Shown: positions 36,590-47,839 of the stretch, piece by piece
How positions within the stretch are numbered: the stretch's first letter is position 1
How the letters are laid out: each line of letters opens with the position of its first letter
Origin: Sapria himalayana
Lineage: Eukaryota; Streptophyta; Magnoliopsida; Malpighiales; Rafflesiaceae
DNA length: 64,000 nucleotides
Reading direction: 5' to 3'
NCBI GenBank assembly: GCA_029783825.1
Contig: JAREIK010012111.1
Span: forward strand, 1 to 64,000
Made by a program: the position numbers and the translations under genes
The notes under the pieces: generated by a model
What the model was told of the DNA's origin: nothing
The model's database searches: none
The model's input: only the letters and a program-made list of their open reading frames with translations

Positions 36590-37310
36590 CTGTTCTCTAT
36601 TTTCTCCTAACCCCTTGTTTCTTCAGCAATTTGTTCCACCAAAATGCCCTTTGCACCAGACCCTGCAGCTGCAAAAAATTCAGCATTTGCATAATATATA
36701 TAAATTTTCATCATTGTTCTAAGCATCCACATCTCAAGTACAAAAAATTAAATTATAGGATACATAGATTCTATAGTGTCCAACTGAAAAATTAAAAAAT
36801 AAATTAAAAAAACATATAAATGTAACATGCACACCTTGAGTTCTAATCATCCAACAAATACATAAGCTTGCTAAACTTCAAATCATATATACAATACAGA
36901 AATAACAATCTTTTCCCATGTCCCAAAAAAAAAAGAGTTGCAAGTGTCCCATTTTTCTCCTCTCCACTTTCACCTAACCCCCGATTTTCTTTAGCCATTT
37001 ATTCCACCAGTGACCTTTCCACCAGACCCTGCAGCTGGAAAAAATAATACATTTTCATAATATATAAAAATTTTTATCAATGTTCTAATCATCGACATCT
37101 CAAGTGCAAAAAATTAAATTACAGGTTACATAGATTCTATTGTGTCCAACTAAAAAAATTATAAAATAAATTAAAACCACATCTCAAGCTAACACACACA
37201 CCCTGAGCTTTAATCATCTAAAAAAACATAATATTGCTAAACTTCAAATCATATATACGATGCAAGAAATGACAATCTTCTTCCATGTCCCATAAAAAGA
37301 GTTGCTAGTG
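36590..37310 (+). repeat. Tandem duplication inside the Mutator-like element
   Basis: Two units of about 360 bp (36590-36950 and 36951-37310) share 'accagaccctgcagctg', 'atctcaagt.caaaaaatta', 'acatagattctat.gtgtcc' and 'cttcaaatcatatata' in the same order. Confidence 0.75.
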
Positions 37311-37521
37311 CCTCCGGCCTTTTTCTGTGCAACAAAATCTGTAACCTCCTTTCTGTTTCAATCAAAATACACAAAACATCATGTGCAACAAAAAATAGAT
37401 AACCATATTTATTAAAAAGACTAGAAGAAGATAAACTTAACACACATTCGACTTCAGCAGGAATTGTGTCCGGAAAATTCTTGGATAATCAGAAGGAAAA
37501 AACACTTTCAAAGGAATTGTG

Positions 37522-37958
37522 TCAATGTGGGGGTAGGGAAGGTGATGTGTCAATGTGGAGGTAGGGAATGTGATGTATCAATGTGAGTGGGTATAGAATG
37601 TGATGTGCATGTGTGTGAGGGTATAAACATATCGGGAGAGGGTTAAGAAGTAGGCATAGTCGGCTCAAGTCTACCAAGACCGTTTTCACTGTCTGGACCA
37701 TGACCTGACCCACCATCTCGAGCACGACCTCGGCGATCAATTCCCCCTCTCCCTCATACCTCGAATGGGCTGCATACGTGATTGTGTTGGCGACATTAAA
37801 GGTCTAATAAATAGCTCGTGTGATGTCAAAGCCTCCTCAGTATATCCGGCAATATGATGGTCTTCACCAATCTGATGTAACACCGATCTGGCAATATGAT
37901 GTATGTCGCATAAAAAATCGGGGGTATCAACACAAGAGCGATTAGCTATGTCAGTCAT
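37522..37958 (-). pseudogene. Unknown minus-strand coding remnant in the Mutator-like element
   Basis: Two adjoining minus-strand frames (37958-37737, then 37740-37522) cover about 145 codons, and the second is shifted relative to the first. The first includes DIHHIARSVLHQIGEDHHIA and TEEALTSHELF. The second becomes rich in H, P, L and Y over a repetitive 'tgtgatgt.tcaatgtg' stretch. Composition is less AT-rich than the surroundings, suggesting former coding sequence or captured host sequence, but I do not recognise a family. Confidence 0.3.
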
Positions 37959-39194
37959 AGTGACAATCTATGTGAACCAAATAAATAATTATAATTACAT
38001 AATCTAATAATTAAAAATTAAGTAAAATATTTTAGAAACACATGACTCTAACTTACCAAAAGATTCATACAACCAGTTATAGTATGAAACCTTATATCAT
38101 CCTTATGAATTCATGGTGTCATAAAATGCAGTGTAGTACAACTATACAACTACATGTATGAATAATAAAAGTGCATTAGACCCATTATAGGTGGTGAAGT
38201 GATGATCCTAATCGCTCGTGTCTCTCATAATGCTATGTATGGTACATGATACGTCGGAATAACATAATAAAACAACAAATTTTTGTACCATTAAACCTTA
38301 ACGCCCCTAAATCTTATCGCAAGAAAAAAAGATAAATAACAAACCTCGGAAGGAGAGCTATTGAATCCTTGTGCAATACAGCCTTGCCATCATCGAGGTG
38401 GGGTCTAGTGGAGAAGGGCGGTGGGGTCTAGTGGAGAGTAGGAGTTCACTGGTGGAATAAATGGCTGAAGAAAATCGCGAGTTTGGTGAAAATGGATAAG
38501 AGAAAAATGAGGGAAATGAAAAAGATGATCGTTCGAGTATAAACTTGTTCAATAGCCGGCATTGTGAATGACGACCATTGGTTTAATTAAATAGTCATCG
38601 TTCCCAATGCAGTCATTTAAACTGGTTTATACCGACGTTTATAATGACATCGTTATAAACTCAAATTAAATATTGGTTTAATTCAATTTGAATTAAACCA
38701 TTGTTTAATTCAATGGTTGTCGTTTATAACGACGGTCATTGTCATGGTGTTTTAAGACACATTGGGCATATTTTTAAAACTCAATTAAATATTGGATTTT
38801 TTATTTTAAATGTTTTATTTTCGTACAAAACTCAAAATAAATAAAACGAAACACTAAGTTTAGTAAAAAAAGTAAAAACCCCACCAAACAGCACGTGGTA
38901 TTCCAAAACCCAATTCGATTCCTGAAAAAAGTTTAGCAAAATACCACGACTCGGCTCGATGATCTCCCCGGCTGATAGGCGTTTCGTCCCCTTCGCGACG
39001 ACCCACTACCAGAGTGGAACCGTGGTGCCCCCGCGGTGAGCACACCATCCTAAGAATCAATATTTTACTAAACTTAAAAACTACGAGTCCATCAACTTCT
39101 CGACAGGATCCTCAGTTTGCTCTTCAATTTACGAAAATTCTAACCGTGTAGGAAATCCTTGACCAGAATTATGGATAACGATGTCATTCAAGGC

Positions 39195-39203
39195 TATATA
39201 AAT
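39195..39203 (+). promoter_or_regulatory. TATA box of gene 2
   Basis: TATATAAAT lies 84 nt before the ATG, in the same conserved context as gene 1. Confidence 0.7.
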
Positions 39204-39278
39204 GCAATACAGAAATAGCCACATGCTCAAACTCAAAGTTCATAACCTTCCCTGCGATACTCGTGCATTAAGAACAAG

Positions 39279-39743
39279 ATGGAAACTAACGGAGTGTTCA
39301 AACATCTGCCTCCATTTGTTTATGCATTATCGTTTGGCCTTCTGTCTATGATTTGGGTTGCGGATGCTCAATTTGTCTACACATCACCACTAGGGACTGT
39401 ACCCATCACTTTACCTACTCCGAGTGGCTCATCGCTTGTTCCTGAATTTGCAATTCCAGACAGTGATAATCTTTCACCGTCACCACCCCAGTACACAGTG
39501 CCCAAATTCATGCCTCCAACACCATTTTCAGATGAACAAGATAACACACCACCTGGTCTAAAATCCCCTACTCCCAGATCCATGGACTCCCCACCAGATT
39601 TCTCAACCCCACCACGAGGTTCTCCTCCATTAAATTCTCCACCTGTTCCTGATCAATTTCCGCCTCATCGATCCTTCGGCAACCCCTCGCAAGCTCCACC
39701 CGGCTTTGGAATGCCTTCTCCTCCAAGTCCAGTGCCATACTAG
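39279..39743 (+). CDS. Secreted proline-rich protein, 154 aa (gene 2)
   Basis: A single-exon paralogue of the 204-residue protein at 8657. The signal peptide (to about residue 30, VADA) and the C-terminal half are highly conserved, including FMPPTPFSDEQDN, one SPTPRSMDSPPDFSTPPRGSP module (residues 96-116), PPVPDQFPP, FGNPSQAPP and the SPPSPVPY end. The region after the signal peptide is the most diverged, and the protein lacks the roughly 50-residue block that holds the first module of gene 1. The frame is fully open, start and TATA positions are conserved, and differences avoid stops and frameshifts, while surrounding transposons are riddled with them. This suggests the gene is or was recently under selection. 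A cell-wall role or a peptide precursor are both possible. Function is not known. Confidence 0.85.
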   Translation: METNGVFKHLPPFVYALSFGLLSMIWVADAQFVYTSPLGTVPITLPTPSGSSLVPEFAIPDSDNLSPSPPQYTVPKFMPPTPFSDEQDNTPPGLKSPTPRSMDSPPDFSTPPRGSPPLNSPPVPDQFPPHRSFGNPSQAPPGFGMPSPPSPVPY

Positions 39744-39870
39744 TCATGACTTGCGATTTGCAGAATGTTTTGATTTTGTTTGTAATTTATAATTCGGATA
39801 TGTAATCCGATTTGTATAATAAGTTTCTCTGATGAAACCACCCATATATCAATCGGGGTGATGACCTTTT
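39744..39870 (+). terminator. Gene 2 3' untranslated region / polyadenylation region
   Basis: The stop codon is followed by the same CGGATatgtaATCCG dyad (about 39798), 'ttgtataataag' and 'ctgatgaaacc' as in gene 1. Confidence 0.45.
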
Positions 39871-40439
39871 TGAGTATAATTGAGTTTATTATCTTGTGCT
39901 ACATTTAAACTTTTACCCGTGGGCGCATGTCTACGACTGACGCCGGCAAAATTGGTAGCTAAATCCGAAAAACCCCCCAATTTCCCCACGCATCAAAGTT
40001 ATCAGAAGTCAAATCACATGAATAATTAAATTGAACGACAATGAATAATTACCCACCAACACTCAAAACATGCATAATCGAATGAAAGATAGTTAATTGA
40101 ACGACAAATACTCATGATAATTTTCGAGTAGGGCTTTAACAATTAACAAATTTCGTTATGGTAACCTTTTTACTGCCTGCCTTAATTGTCAACATTCATA
40201 ACCTTATCATACTAAAACAACTTTGATATAACACAATCAATGAGACTGGTTTTCTTGGTGCAAGATCAAAACAATACTAAATGCCATGATTGAAGGTGAA
40301 ATTATTAATCACAAATACTGACAGCCTTAAAATTAGAATCCATTGAAAAATGAATTATCATAGCAAATAGATTTTGAATTATATTATGTTTGGATGTAGA
40401 ACAAAAGTTAATGTAAATATATCATAATGATGTGCAAGA

Positions 40440-41005
40440 TGATCATTGTTGAGTTCATCCTAATAGTATCTTTTTTTGGGAGATTTTTTGGTATTTTACT
40501 ATCGAGACAATAAATTATTTTTTCGAGTGTGATTCATAAGTCTCTTTTTTATAACTCATTAATTATTTTTGATGATTAGGTAATATGTAAATTCGTATTC
40601 TTTATATTTGTATGTCATGGAGATAAATAATTAGTATAATTTCTAAGTATTTATATTATCATCTTTGTACGTATTATATTTGTATAATTAACATATATTT
40701 CTCTTAAGTTTTATTGGTAAAAATTATATGAGTAAAAACAACTCAAATGATTGTTAATATATTATGAGTTACATTATACTTATACATGTCCCAAAAATTA
40801 TCTATTATTATCTTCTTTGGCAATGATGAAATTAATATACTAAAAGTTAAATTCTTGGGAGAATATTCTATATAATATTCATCTGAATCAAAATTTTATT
40901 CTTTTAAGATATATATAATAGGTTGATATGTAAAATTATTTATGCTTTTGACTTCATAATATCCTACTCATAATAAATAAAATACTCAAATATTAATTGT
41001 TGAGA
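40440..41005 (-). repeat. Fragment of the Athila-type LTR family downstream of gene 2
   Basis: 'ttaacatatatttctcttaag' with 'gggagaatattctatataat' followed by 'attcatctgaa' align with U1 (5550-5850), with 57850-58050 and with 9640-9895. It is non-coding. 40050-40440 before it shows no recognisable feature. Confidence 0.5.
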
Positions 41006-41214
41006 TATAGGCTTATCTAAAGGATAAAACTCGAATTATTTCCGTACAAAACTCGAATTTGTGTGTGGAAACACGAGTCAAAAAGTGATACCATTAAGTG
41101 ATTAGCATATCTTTGTGAATATTAATGAATTATTTATTTAATTTATAGTTTTCTCATGTTGCTTTATAAAGGAAAAAAGAAGCAAAACCCAAAAACAAAA
41201 GAAAGGGAAAGCTA

Positions 41215-41217
41215 TTA
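41215..41217 (+). other. Target-site duplication TTA, left
   Basis: TTA precedes the element and recurs at 43064-43066. Copies A at about 2150 and 3680 show the uninterrupted 'aaagatt.tttatgtaatttta' site. Confidence 0.85.
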
Positions 41218-43063
41218 GAGCAACTCCAATGGGAGTTGCCAAATAAGGGGTGCCAAATATCATTTTGGCACATTGAATATTATCTTGACACCTCAAAATT
41301 TTTTTTTTTGCTCCAATGATAGGTGCCATAATGAGATGTCAATTTAATACTTTAATATATTTTTATTTTAAATTAATCTTTTAAATTTCAATTTAAAACA
41401 TATTAAATAACGACTAAACAATAAAATCTCACTTTTTCATAACTTTCATCTTCAAGTTATTCTAATATGTTGCAGAAATTTGGTCTATGCTAGTAGTATT
41501 GGTTTCCATAATTTTCATTTCATTTTGTATTTGAATTTCTTATACATGTTTTTTAGCAATTTCTAACAGTTTGCGATGTTGCTCCAATGTTATCTCTTGT
41601 TGCGCATAAAACTTTTTATGTCACTCAAATTTTTGTCGTTTTATTTCCATTCTTTCATTCCAGTGATGATAATTTAGTGGCCTCTCATCATCAATTTGTT
41701 TATCTTTGCTTTTAAGTTTTTTCTTCGAAGCTTTTTTTCCCAATAGCCTATTGGATTTGGGAGAGAACGATAGTTCAGTACTGTCCCCTAAATATGGAGT
41801 TGAATAGCTAGATTCAACATGAGTTGATTTAGTAGGACTACTAGTTGAATGAGTTTTTGCTCTCTCATTGCTGGTCAATTTATCATTCCATTTCTGCTCC
41901 ATTTTTAATATATTCCAACAATGCTCGTATTGAAATGGTTTTCCAATTATATTAGCAAATATTTCTTTCACTTCATCCACCTAAAACTATTTGAAATAAT
42001 TCAATAAATTATTAAGATATCAAATCTTGCTAGTTTCTAAATTAAAAATATAAATCTTACATTATTTTGCTCGGTATGTCCACTTTGTCGTAGTTTTTCT
42101 ATTTGACTATGATAACCGACAAATTTACTACATTTTGCATTTATATCACTATGACTTTTAATAGAAGGTTGAGAACGCCTTTCGTTATTACCTCCATTAA
42201 GTTCTAAATATTGTGATATTCTTTGCCAGAATGCAATACTTTGTTGTTGATTCCCGATAATTGAATCTTTGCTCGTATTAAGCCATGTAGATACAATTAA
42301 TTTATCTTCTTCTATAGAAAAATTCTTTGTCCTTTGCGACTTTCTCACATTTGGGACGACTTCATTTTGTATTGGTGTCAAATCTGCTGGATTGCTCTGA
42401 ATAATATCATCATATAAATCGGTCTCGTTCATTAGCAAATCAGTTAATGAACCATGATATTGCAAATTCATCTACAAAAAAAATATTCTAATCAATTTAT
42501 ATAATGAGTAATTTATAAAACATTCAATTGAATCTATTAAAAATTAAAATTATAAACAATTTAAAAAATTTGAAAATTATCTACATTAATTATAAAATCA
42601 AAATATAAAATAAAAGAGAAGGCAAAACCTTTTTTTTTGGAATTAATTCTCTTCCGGCAGATTAATGGAAGGAATGTAATGATTGAATGCAAAGATGGAA
42701 GGCAAAAAATAATTTTTTAAATTTTTTTTTGATTGCTGGAAGGAAGTTGTGCAGTAGAGCATTCAAAAAAAAAAATAAAGCCGATGGAATTGAATTGTCC
42801 AGTAGCATTCCATTCAATTTTATAAAATAAATTATAATATATCCGTTGGATAGATACGTTGATATGTACAGTAAACTAACCGCTATTTTGTATTTTTTAT
42901 TTTCTCTCTCCCCGGTTGCCATTTATGGCACCCCAATTTCACGAATGCTATTTTGGCAACCCCAATGCCACCCCCATTGGAGCTAAGAAAAACAATAATT
43001 TAGGTGGCATTTTGGCAGTTACGGGGATGACACCCCGTATAGCAACTCTGGCCTGAGTTACTC
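41218..43063 (-). mobile_element. PIF/Harbinger-type transposon, non-autonomous
   Basis: 1846 bp with terminal inverted repeats GAGCAACTCCAATGGGAG at the left and GAGTAACTCAGGCCAGAG at the right (minus strand). The similarity continues as GTTGC.A.. GGGGTG. The 3-bp TTA duplication is diagnostic of this superfamily. It carries the Myb/SANT-type ORF1 remnant on the minus strand but no DDE transposase, so it depended on another element. The insertion is precisely verified by empty sites in the related repeat copies in this window. Confidence 0.88.
41621..42471 (-). pseudogene. Harbinger ORF1-like (Myb/SANT-type DNA-binding) gene
   Basis: Two minus-strand frames lie in order. 42471-42037 (144 codons) contains the SANT/Myb-like region with KNFSIEEDKLIVSTWLNTSK, FWQRISQYLELN and NAKCSKFVGYHSQIE. 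41980-41621 (119 codons) contains the so-called NAM-associated C-terminal region with YEHCWNILKMEQKW, a Ser/Thr-rich linker, KKASKKKLK and WNERMEIKRQKFE. The gap 41981-42036 has 'aatgtaag' at the donor side on the minus strand and may be an intron, so the gene could be nearly complete. Proteins of this family bind transposon ends together with the transposase. They are often mislabelled in plant genomes as GST T3-like or NAM-like. Confidence 0.72.
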
Positions 43064-44339
43064 TTAATGTAATTTTATGAAAAAAAATTGTTTATCTTCT
43101 CTTTTTGTTTCTCTTTCTTCTTTTTTGTCACCTTTAATGTCACATTCACCCTACCATCACATCATCAGAGAACATAAATTTAGGAAAATTGTATTATTCT
43201 TCATGACAGATGGAAGAAGTGAGAAATAAGTTTTCTATTTTTTTGGATCAAATCTAGAATTTCAAAATAATGAGTTTCAACAATTTTTAAATCTATTAAT
43301 TCTTGATTTCTCTCTTCAATCAATTTGGATGAACATTATTTGATAAATAAATAAGATTGATTGGATATTTATTACAAGAATTATTATATTTTAAAGTTAT
43401 TATCTAAAAATCATCGAAGAATTAATCCTTGAAATTAATTATTTTTTATGTATGGGTATAAGTGCTGAGAATTGTGTAAGATTTAGTTTCCATTGTTTTA
43501 CTATAGTTGCTTTTGGAATCCGATAGACATGACATCAGACGATCACTGTCCTGTTGGCCACACATCATTAAAAAAATAAAAAACTAATATATATTATAAG
43601 CTTAACCTGCCATGACCTAGTTGAATCAACATGACATAGCAGCCAAGGATGCAAAGCCTATCTCGCATGTTGTTGTTCTTGAATGGAATGTCCCTAGAAC
43701 CCAATTTAGTCTATGCTGACTCAACATAGTCTTGTTGACACCTCTAGCAAATTATTTTTTGTTTTCATTTATTTTTACCTAATTATATAAAAATTTCAGT
43801 AATTATTACCCTCACAATTTGATAATTCATATTGTATCCTTTTGATATATTTCTCTATATCTCCTTTATAATATCAATATCTCTTTATATATCTTTATTT
43901 TCCATAATGATAACACTTCACTTTCCTCTTACCTAATGATTTTTTTCCATTCTTATTTCGACTCCCACAAGAAACAAAGTTTGTCCTATCATCCTCCATA
44001 GACAATCAAAATGATAGTTTGTTGAGAGAAAAATATACTATATTCTTTATGTTTACTGATATATTATTCATAGGTATAGTATACACAAGTTCATTTAAAG
44101 CTAAATTTTCTCTCATAGTATCATTTATAATATTAATGATGAAATAGTATTCTAAATCTAGTAAACTTTAGAGTAAAAGTTCAGCACATTCTTTCTCTAC
44201 TATGTTGTGATTCATAAATGATAGTTGAAATACTAATATTTTTAGAATGATGATGCATTCCATTATTAAAGTTGATTCAAAATTTGGAAGGATATAGGGC
44301 TTTCTTTTTAGGTAGATTTTCAAAGAACATATGGGTTGT

Positions 44340-46150
44340 GACTTTAGTATGCCATCTAATTTACACAATTAAGCAATGTCCCAAAAATTAATTAACAAAA
44401 GTATCTCATCACTGAGATTCGTAAGTATAATAGTTGTACAAGTAATATAATAAACTTTTATCTAGATATCAATCGCACAAAATATTATATTGGTAATATA
44501 GTTATTAAACAATAAGACAAATCATTTCTAGTAAAAAGGATACTCAAATTATTAGATAATCTAAAGTCCATATTTTTTTCATTTCAACTATGTAATAATG
44601 TTTAAGTCATTTGACTTATATTATGCCGGACGCCATTAGAGCAAGGAGTCATTGCATTATATTCCAATCTTCTTTATGTGTCCCAATGGTGGTGCTATCA
44701 TAGTTATCATTTAGTACATCATCACCAAGATAATAATTCATAATGTTCGAGAGGTATTCACGGTCTCATATTTTTTATGCAACTTTATTGATCTTTTATA
44801 CAAAGTCATGACAATGTTAATTGGCCATCACTTCATACCTTTTTCTACTTGTCATCATTAAAGAGCCATTGAGTTGGAAAATGGTCATGACACAAAGTGG
44901 TGATGGATTCTCATTTTGTTATATTGACATAGCCATGCGTATAGGCTACGACATTGGCAATGATATTTCTTGAGTTTTATATGGTCATGGTTTTAAAAAA
45001 TTATCATGATAATGAGAATGTCTTTCATATGTTGGTCATGACATGATGTTGAGAAATGACTATGATACAAATATTTTTTTTCATTTCTTTAAATTGTTCA
45101 TGGTGTTGGGTGTGACCACAATATTTATCTCCCTTCTTTCATATATCTTGTTTTTGTAGTACATCTTGATCTTTCTATAACATAAAGTAGTTGTATTTAG
45201 AATGACTATGACTTGGACCTAATATCTCATTAATACAAATCTATGACACTGTTAAATAGTTATGACTTAATATCTTTTTATGCTTTCCATAAACAACCAT
45301 AGTGTTGGGAACTGGCCATGTTGTAGAGTGGTGTTAGATTCTTGTTTTGTTATATAGTCTTGCCCCTGTGTAGAGGTTATGATATTAACAATGGTATTTC
45401 TTGAATTTTATATGCTTATGGTGTTGAAAAATAGTCGAGGTTCTAAAAAATATTTCATGTGTTTGTCACGGCCGCGACACTAAAAAATGACCATGATACA
45501 AAAGTTTCCCATCATATCTCTAAAGTGTCAGATGTCCATGGTGTGGTTGTGGGCACAACACTAGACTAGGAAATGGCCATGGTATAAAGGTTTACCTTGA
45601 TAACTCTGATGTGTCTACAGTGTGGTGGGTGGCCTTGACACTTCTTTTCTCTTCTTTCATATATTACATTATTGTAATACTATGATAATGTCATGACATT
45701 GAGAATTAGCTTGAGCATACAAGTCATGACTATTCCTTTCATTGATGATAAGAGGCATGGCCTTGCAAATGGTCATACTAGAGTAATATCATCTATAACA
45801 TTTAGTATCCTAAAAGTTGTGATTTTGAATAATTATAATGACTTTGACTTGAGTAAATGTGGTAAAAGAAATTATTTGTAGATCAAAAGATATTATTTTG
45901 TAAAAAAATCACAGCTCTAACTTGAGATTACCAAATCATATTTAATATAAAGTCATGATGTTTGGACTTATCTATGATGATTAGCACCAGAAGGGTACTT
46001 GGTTGCTGCGACAAAGAATAAATGTCCTACCCATTTAAATTCTTTGAACTATGTATGATTTTGACCCTATGATAATTTCACGACCACTTAAAATATGTCA
46101 CATAGTATAAAGATTATGCTAATGAGTTGGTAGGATCATAAAATACAAGA
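44340..46150 (-). repeat. Athila-type LTR-like segment U3 (internally deleted)
   Basis: Begins near 'gggttgtgactttagtatgcc' and matches U1, but lacks the equivalent of 5440-6560. It is followed at 46655 by 'cctttcaagtagtgctac', the complement of the acttggaaggcaaacc-type motif that lies after the integrase in Athila elements, so it would be the 3' LTR of a leftward-reading element. Confidence 0.5.
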
Positions 46151-46665
46151 ATTTTCATAACTAATTAGTTAGAGTTTTAACCAAGAATAGATATATAAAG
46201 TATACTAGACTCAATGATCTACCCCTTCTACTAAATACTTCCAAACACCTATTTATTTTATGAGTATTCATTAAAACTCTTAAAAATATCAAAGTCATAA
46301 AATCAATTCATATTATTTCTATTTTTATATAATTATACATCATCATAAACAACTAGAATATATAAGAATATTTGATAGTTTGAATACCAAATAAATTCTC
46401 ATACAATTAATTACCCATCCCTGATGAATAACTTCCTCTTCCAAAAAAAATTCATTATCACTAGGAATTTTTATGGGTATTTTTGAATATCTTAAATTCT
46501 ATAAATAGCTAAGTAACTTCATGTGGATATTATGAGAATCATAATGGGATTTAAGTTCTATGACTATACTTGTGGGTTAATAAATATGAATATTTATTTA
46601 TGTGGATGATATAGGTATTTATTACATCAAACATGCAAAAATATTATTGGGTTTCCTTTCAAGTA
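46151..46665. other. Unassigned AT-rich DNA
   Basis: No gene or clear repeat. Its end (46640-46672) carries the post-integrase motif mentioned for U3. Confidence 0.4.
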
Positions 46666-46673
46666 GTGCTACA

Positions 46674-47070
46674 TAGAGGTGTCAAATGGGTCGGGCTGGG
46701 CTGGCCTGGCCCATTTTTTGGTTGCTTAATCTAGCCACTGTGCTGTGTCTGGTACAACCCAGTATAGTATTCATGCTATGCCATGCATGACATGGCTATA
46801 GAACTACTAGCTCGACATGGCATGTCTGCCCGACTCATACTTGATTTGGGCTAAATCATGCCTGGACTTGCCGGGTCATGCCGGGTAGTACCTAGTTTTT
46901 CCAACTAAATTTTTTAAAAATCCAGCTAAGTCCGTAGGCTAGTTTACCATGCGTTGGATTAGACACACGAGTCATGCCTGACCTAGCACGACCCATGGTA
47001 TGGTTCCAAACTATATAGTGTCAGGCCAGACATGACAGAACCAGGCCACCTGACTCATTTGATTCCTCTA
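46674..47070. mobile_element. hAT-type miniature inverted-repeat element
   Basis: 397 bp starting TAGAGGTGTCAAATGGGTC and ending with the complement of TAGAGGAATCAAATGAGTC, flanked by a perfect 8-bp duplication GTGCTACA (46666-46673 and 47071-47078). The interior is GC-rich relative to its surroundings, with repeated 'ccgggt' and 'gacatg' words. The 8-bp duplication and TAGRGGTGTCAAA ends are typical of hAT elements. No coding capacity. Confidence 0.9.
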
Positions 47071-47839
47071 GTGCTACATTTAATATCAATAGCTAGATCA
47101 TCTAAATTTATTTTACTCTATCAGATTTCTATGATGTCTACATAATCTGTTCAGTATACAATTTTACCTACTAGTTATTGGTCCCTTTTATTAGTCATGC
47201 TTCAGCTATACTTATTTCTTTGGTTGTTTTCTCTTCTGATGTCATAACTTTAATGAATATTGGGACTTCTTCTCTACTACATTGTCCCTTTCATTATTGA
47301 TCCCCAAAATCATGGCATTGAGTACTACCATAACTTTTCTTTAAGCATTTCCTTTCCCTTTTCTTTTTTGTAACACTAAACTCATAGTTATAATTGAAGT
47401 TGTGACTTTGTATTGAATCTTTTCCTTGTCTTTTTTGTATATCTTCAAAGTCGCCATACTATGCATAGCCATGAGCTTATCCTTAAGCTTATGATGGAGT
47501 AATTGTTTCTATATCCTAAAACTAGTGGTGTTTGGCATAATTGTGGTTTTATCTTTGTTTTGCTCTTCCATGATTTATTTCTCAATCTTGTCATTCTTCA
47601 TTTATGCAACTAAATCTTTAAAGCTATCAACATAAGACTCCTTAGAGGTCATGAATTTGAAGAATGTTATTATCTCATAGCAATTATCATTCTCTCTTTT
47701 CTTATTTTCATAGCTCTAATACAATTCTTCGTATTCCTCATCTTCATCGATATCACAACTCCAAAGTTATTCTTCTATTTCATACTCTTTATCTTCATTT
47801 GACTATTAATCTTCTATAAATTATTTTTACTAGAAATTC

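Larger units (their letters stand above)
36111..38834. mobile_element. Mutator-like element with long terminal inverted repeats
   Basis: 2724 bp. The ends are inverted copies: 'tgagtattgtacggaaataa' at 36111 pairs with the complement of 38815-38834. Identity continues through 'catttaaaataaaaaatcca' and into arrays of a 'cgtcgtttataacgatggctatt' type over roughly 300-440 bp at each end. The flanking bases share AAATAAA (36104-36110 and 38835-38841), compatible with a 9-bp duplication that has partly decayed. Long TIRs with a 7-9-bp duplication are the Mutator pattern. No MuDR-type transposase domain was recognised, so it is probably non-autonomous. Confidence 0.65.
38960..40050 (+). repeat. 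Segmental duplication carrying gene 2 (partner 8331-9530)
   Basis: Promoter, coding region and 3' flank match the gene 1 segment. The homology begins with 'tcgcgacgaccca' near 38993 and fades after 'ccccacgcatcaaagtta' near 39985 and the 'aatcacatgaat' phrase near 40012. Confidence 0.88.
41055..46150 (+). repeat. Third copy (C) of the duplicated unit
   Basis: Collinear and in the same orientation as left-arm positions about 3462-7320: 41080/3490, 43135/3760, 43500/4135, 44340/4950, 44810/6570. It is interrupted by the Harbinger-type insertion 41218-43063 and lacks the left-arm interval 5440-6560 (junction near 44795). It also carries extra tandem copies of the GTCATGAC-rich part (44800-45160 and 45170-45480). 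Confidence 0.8.
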
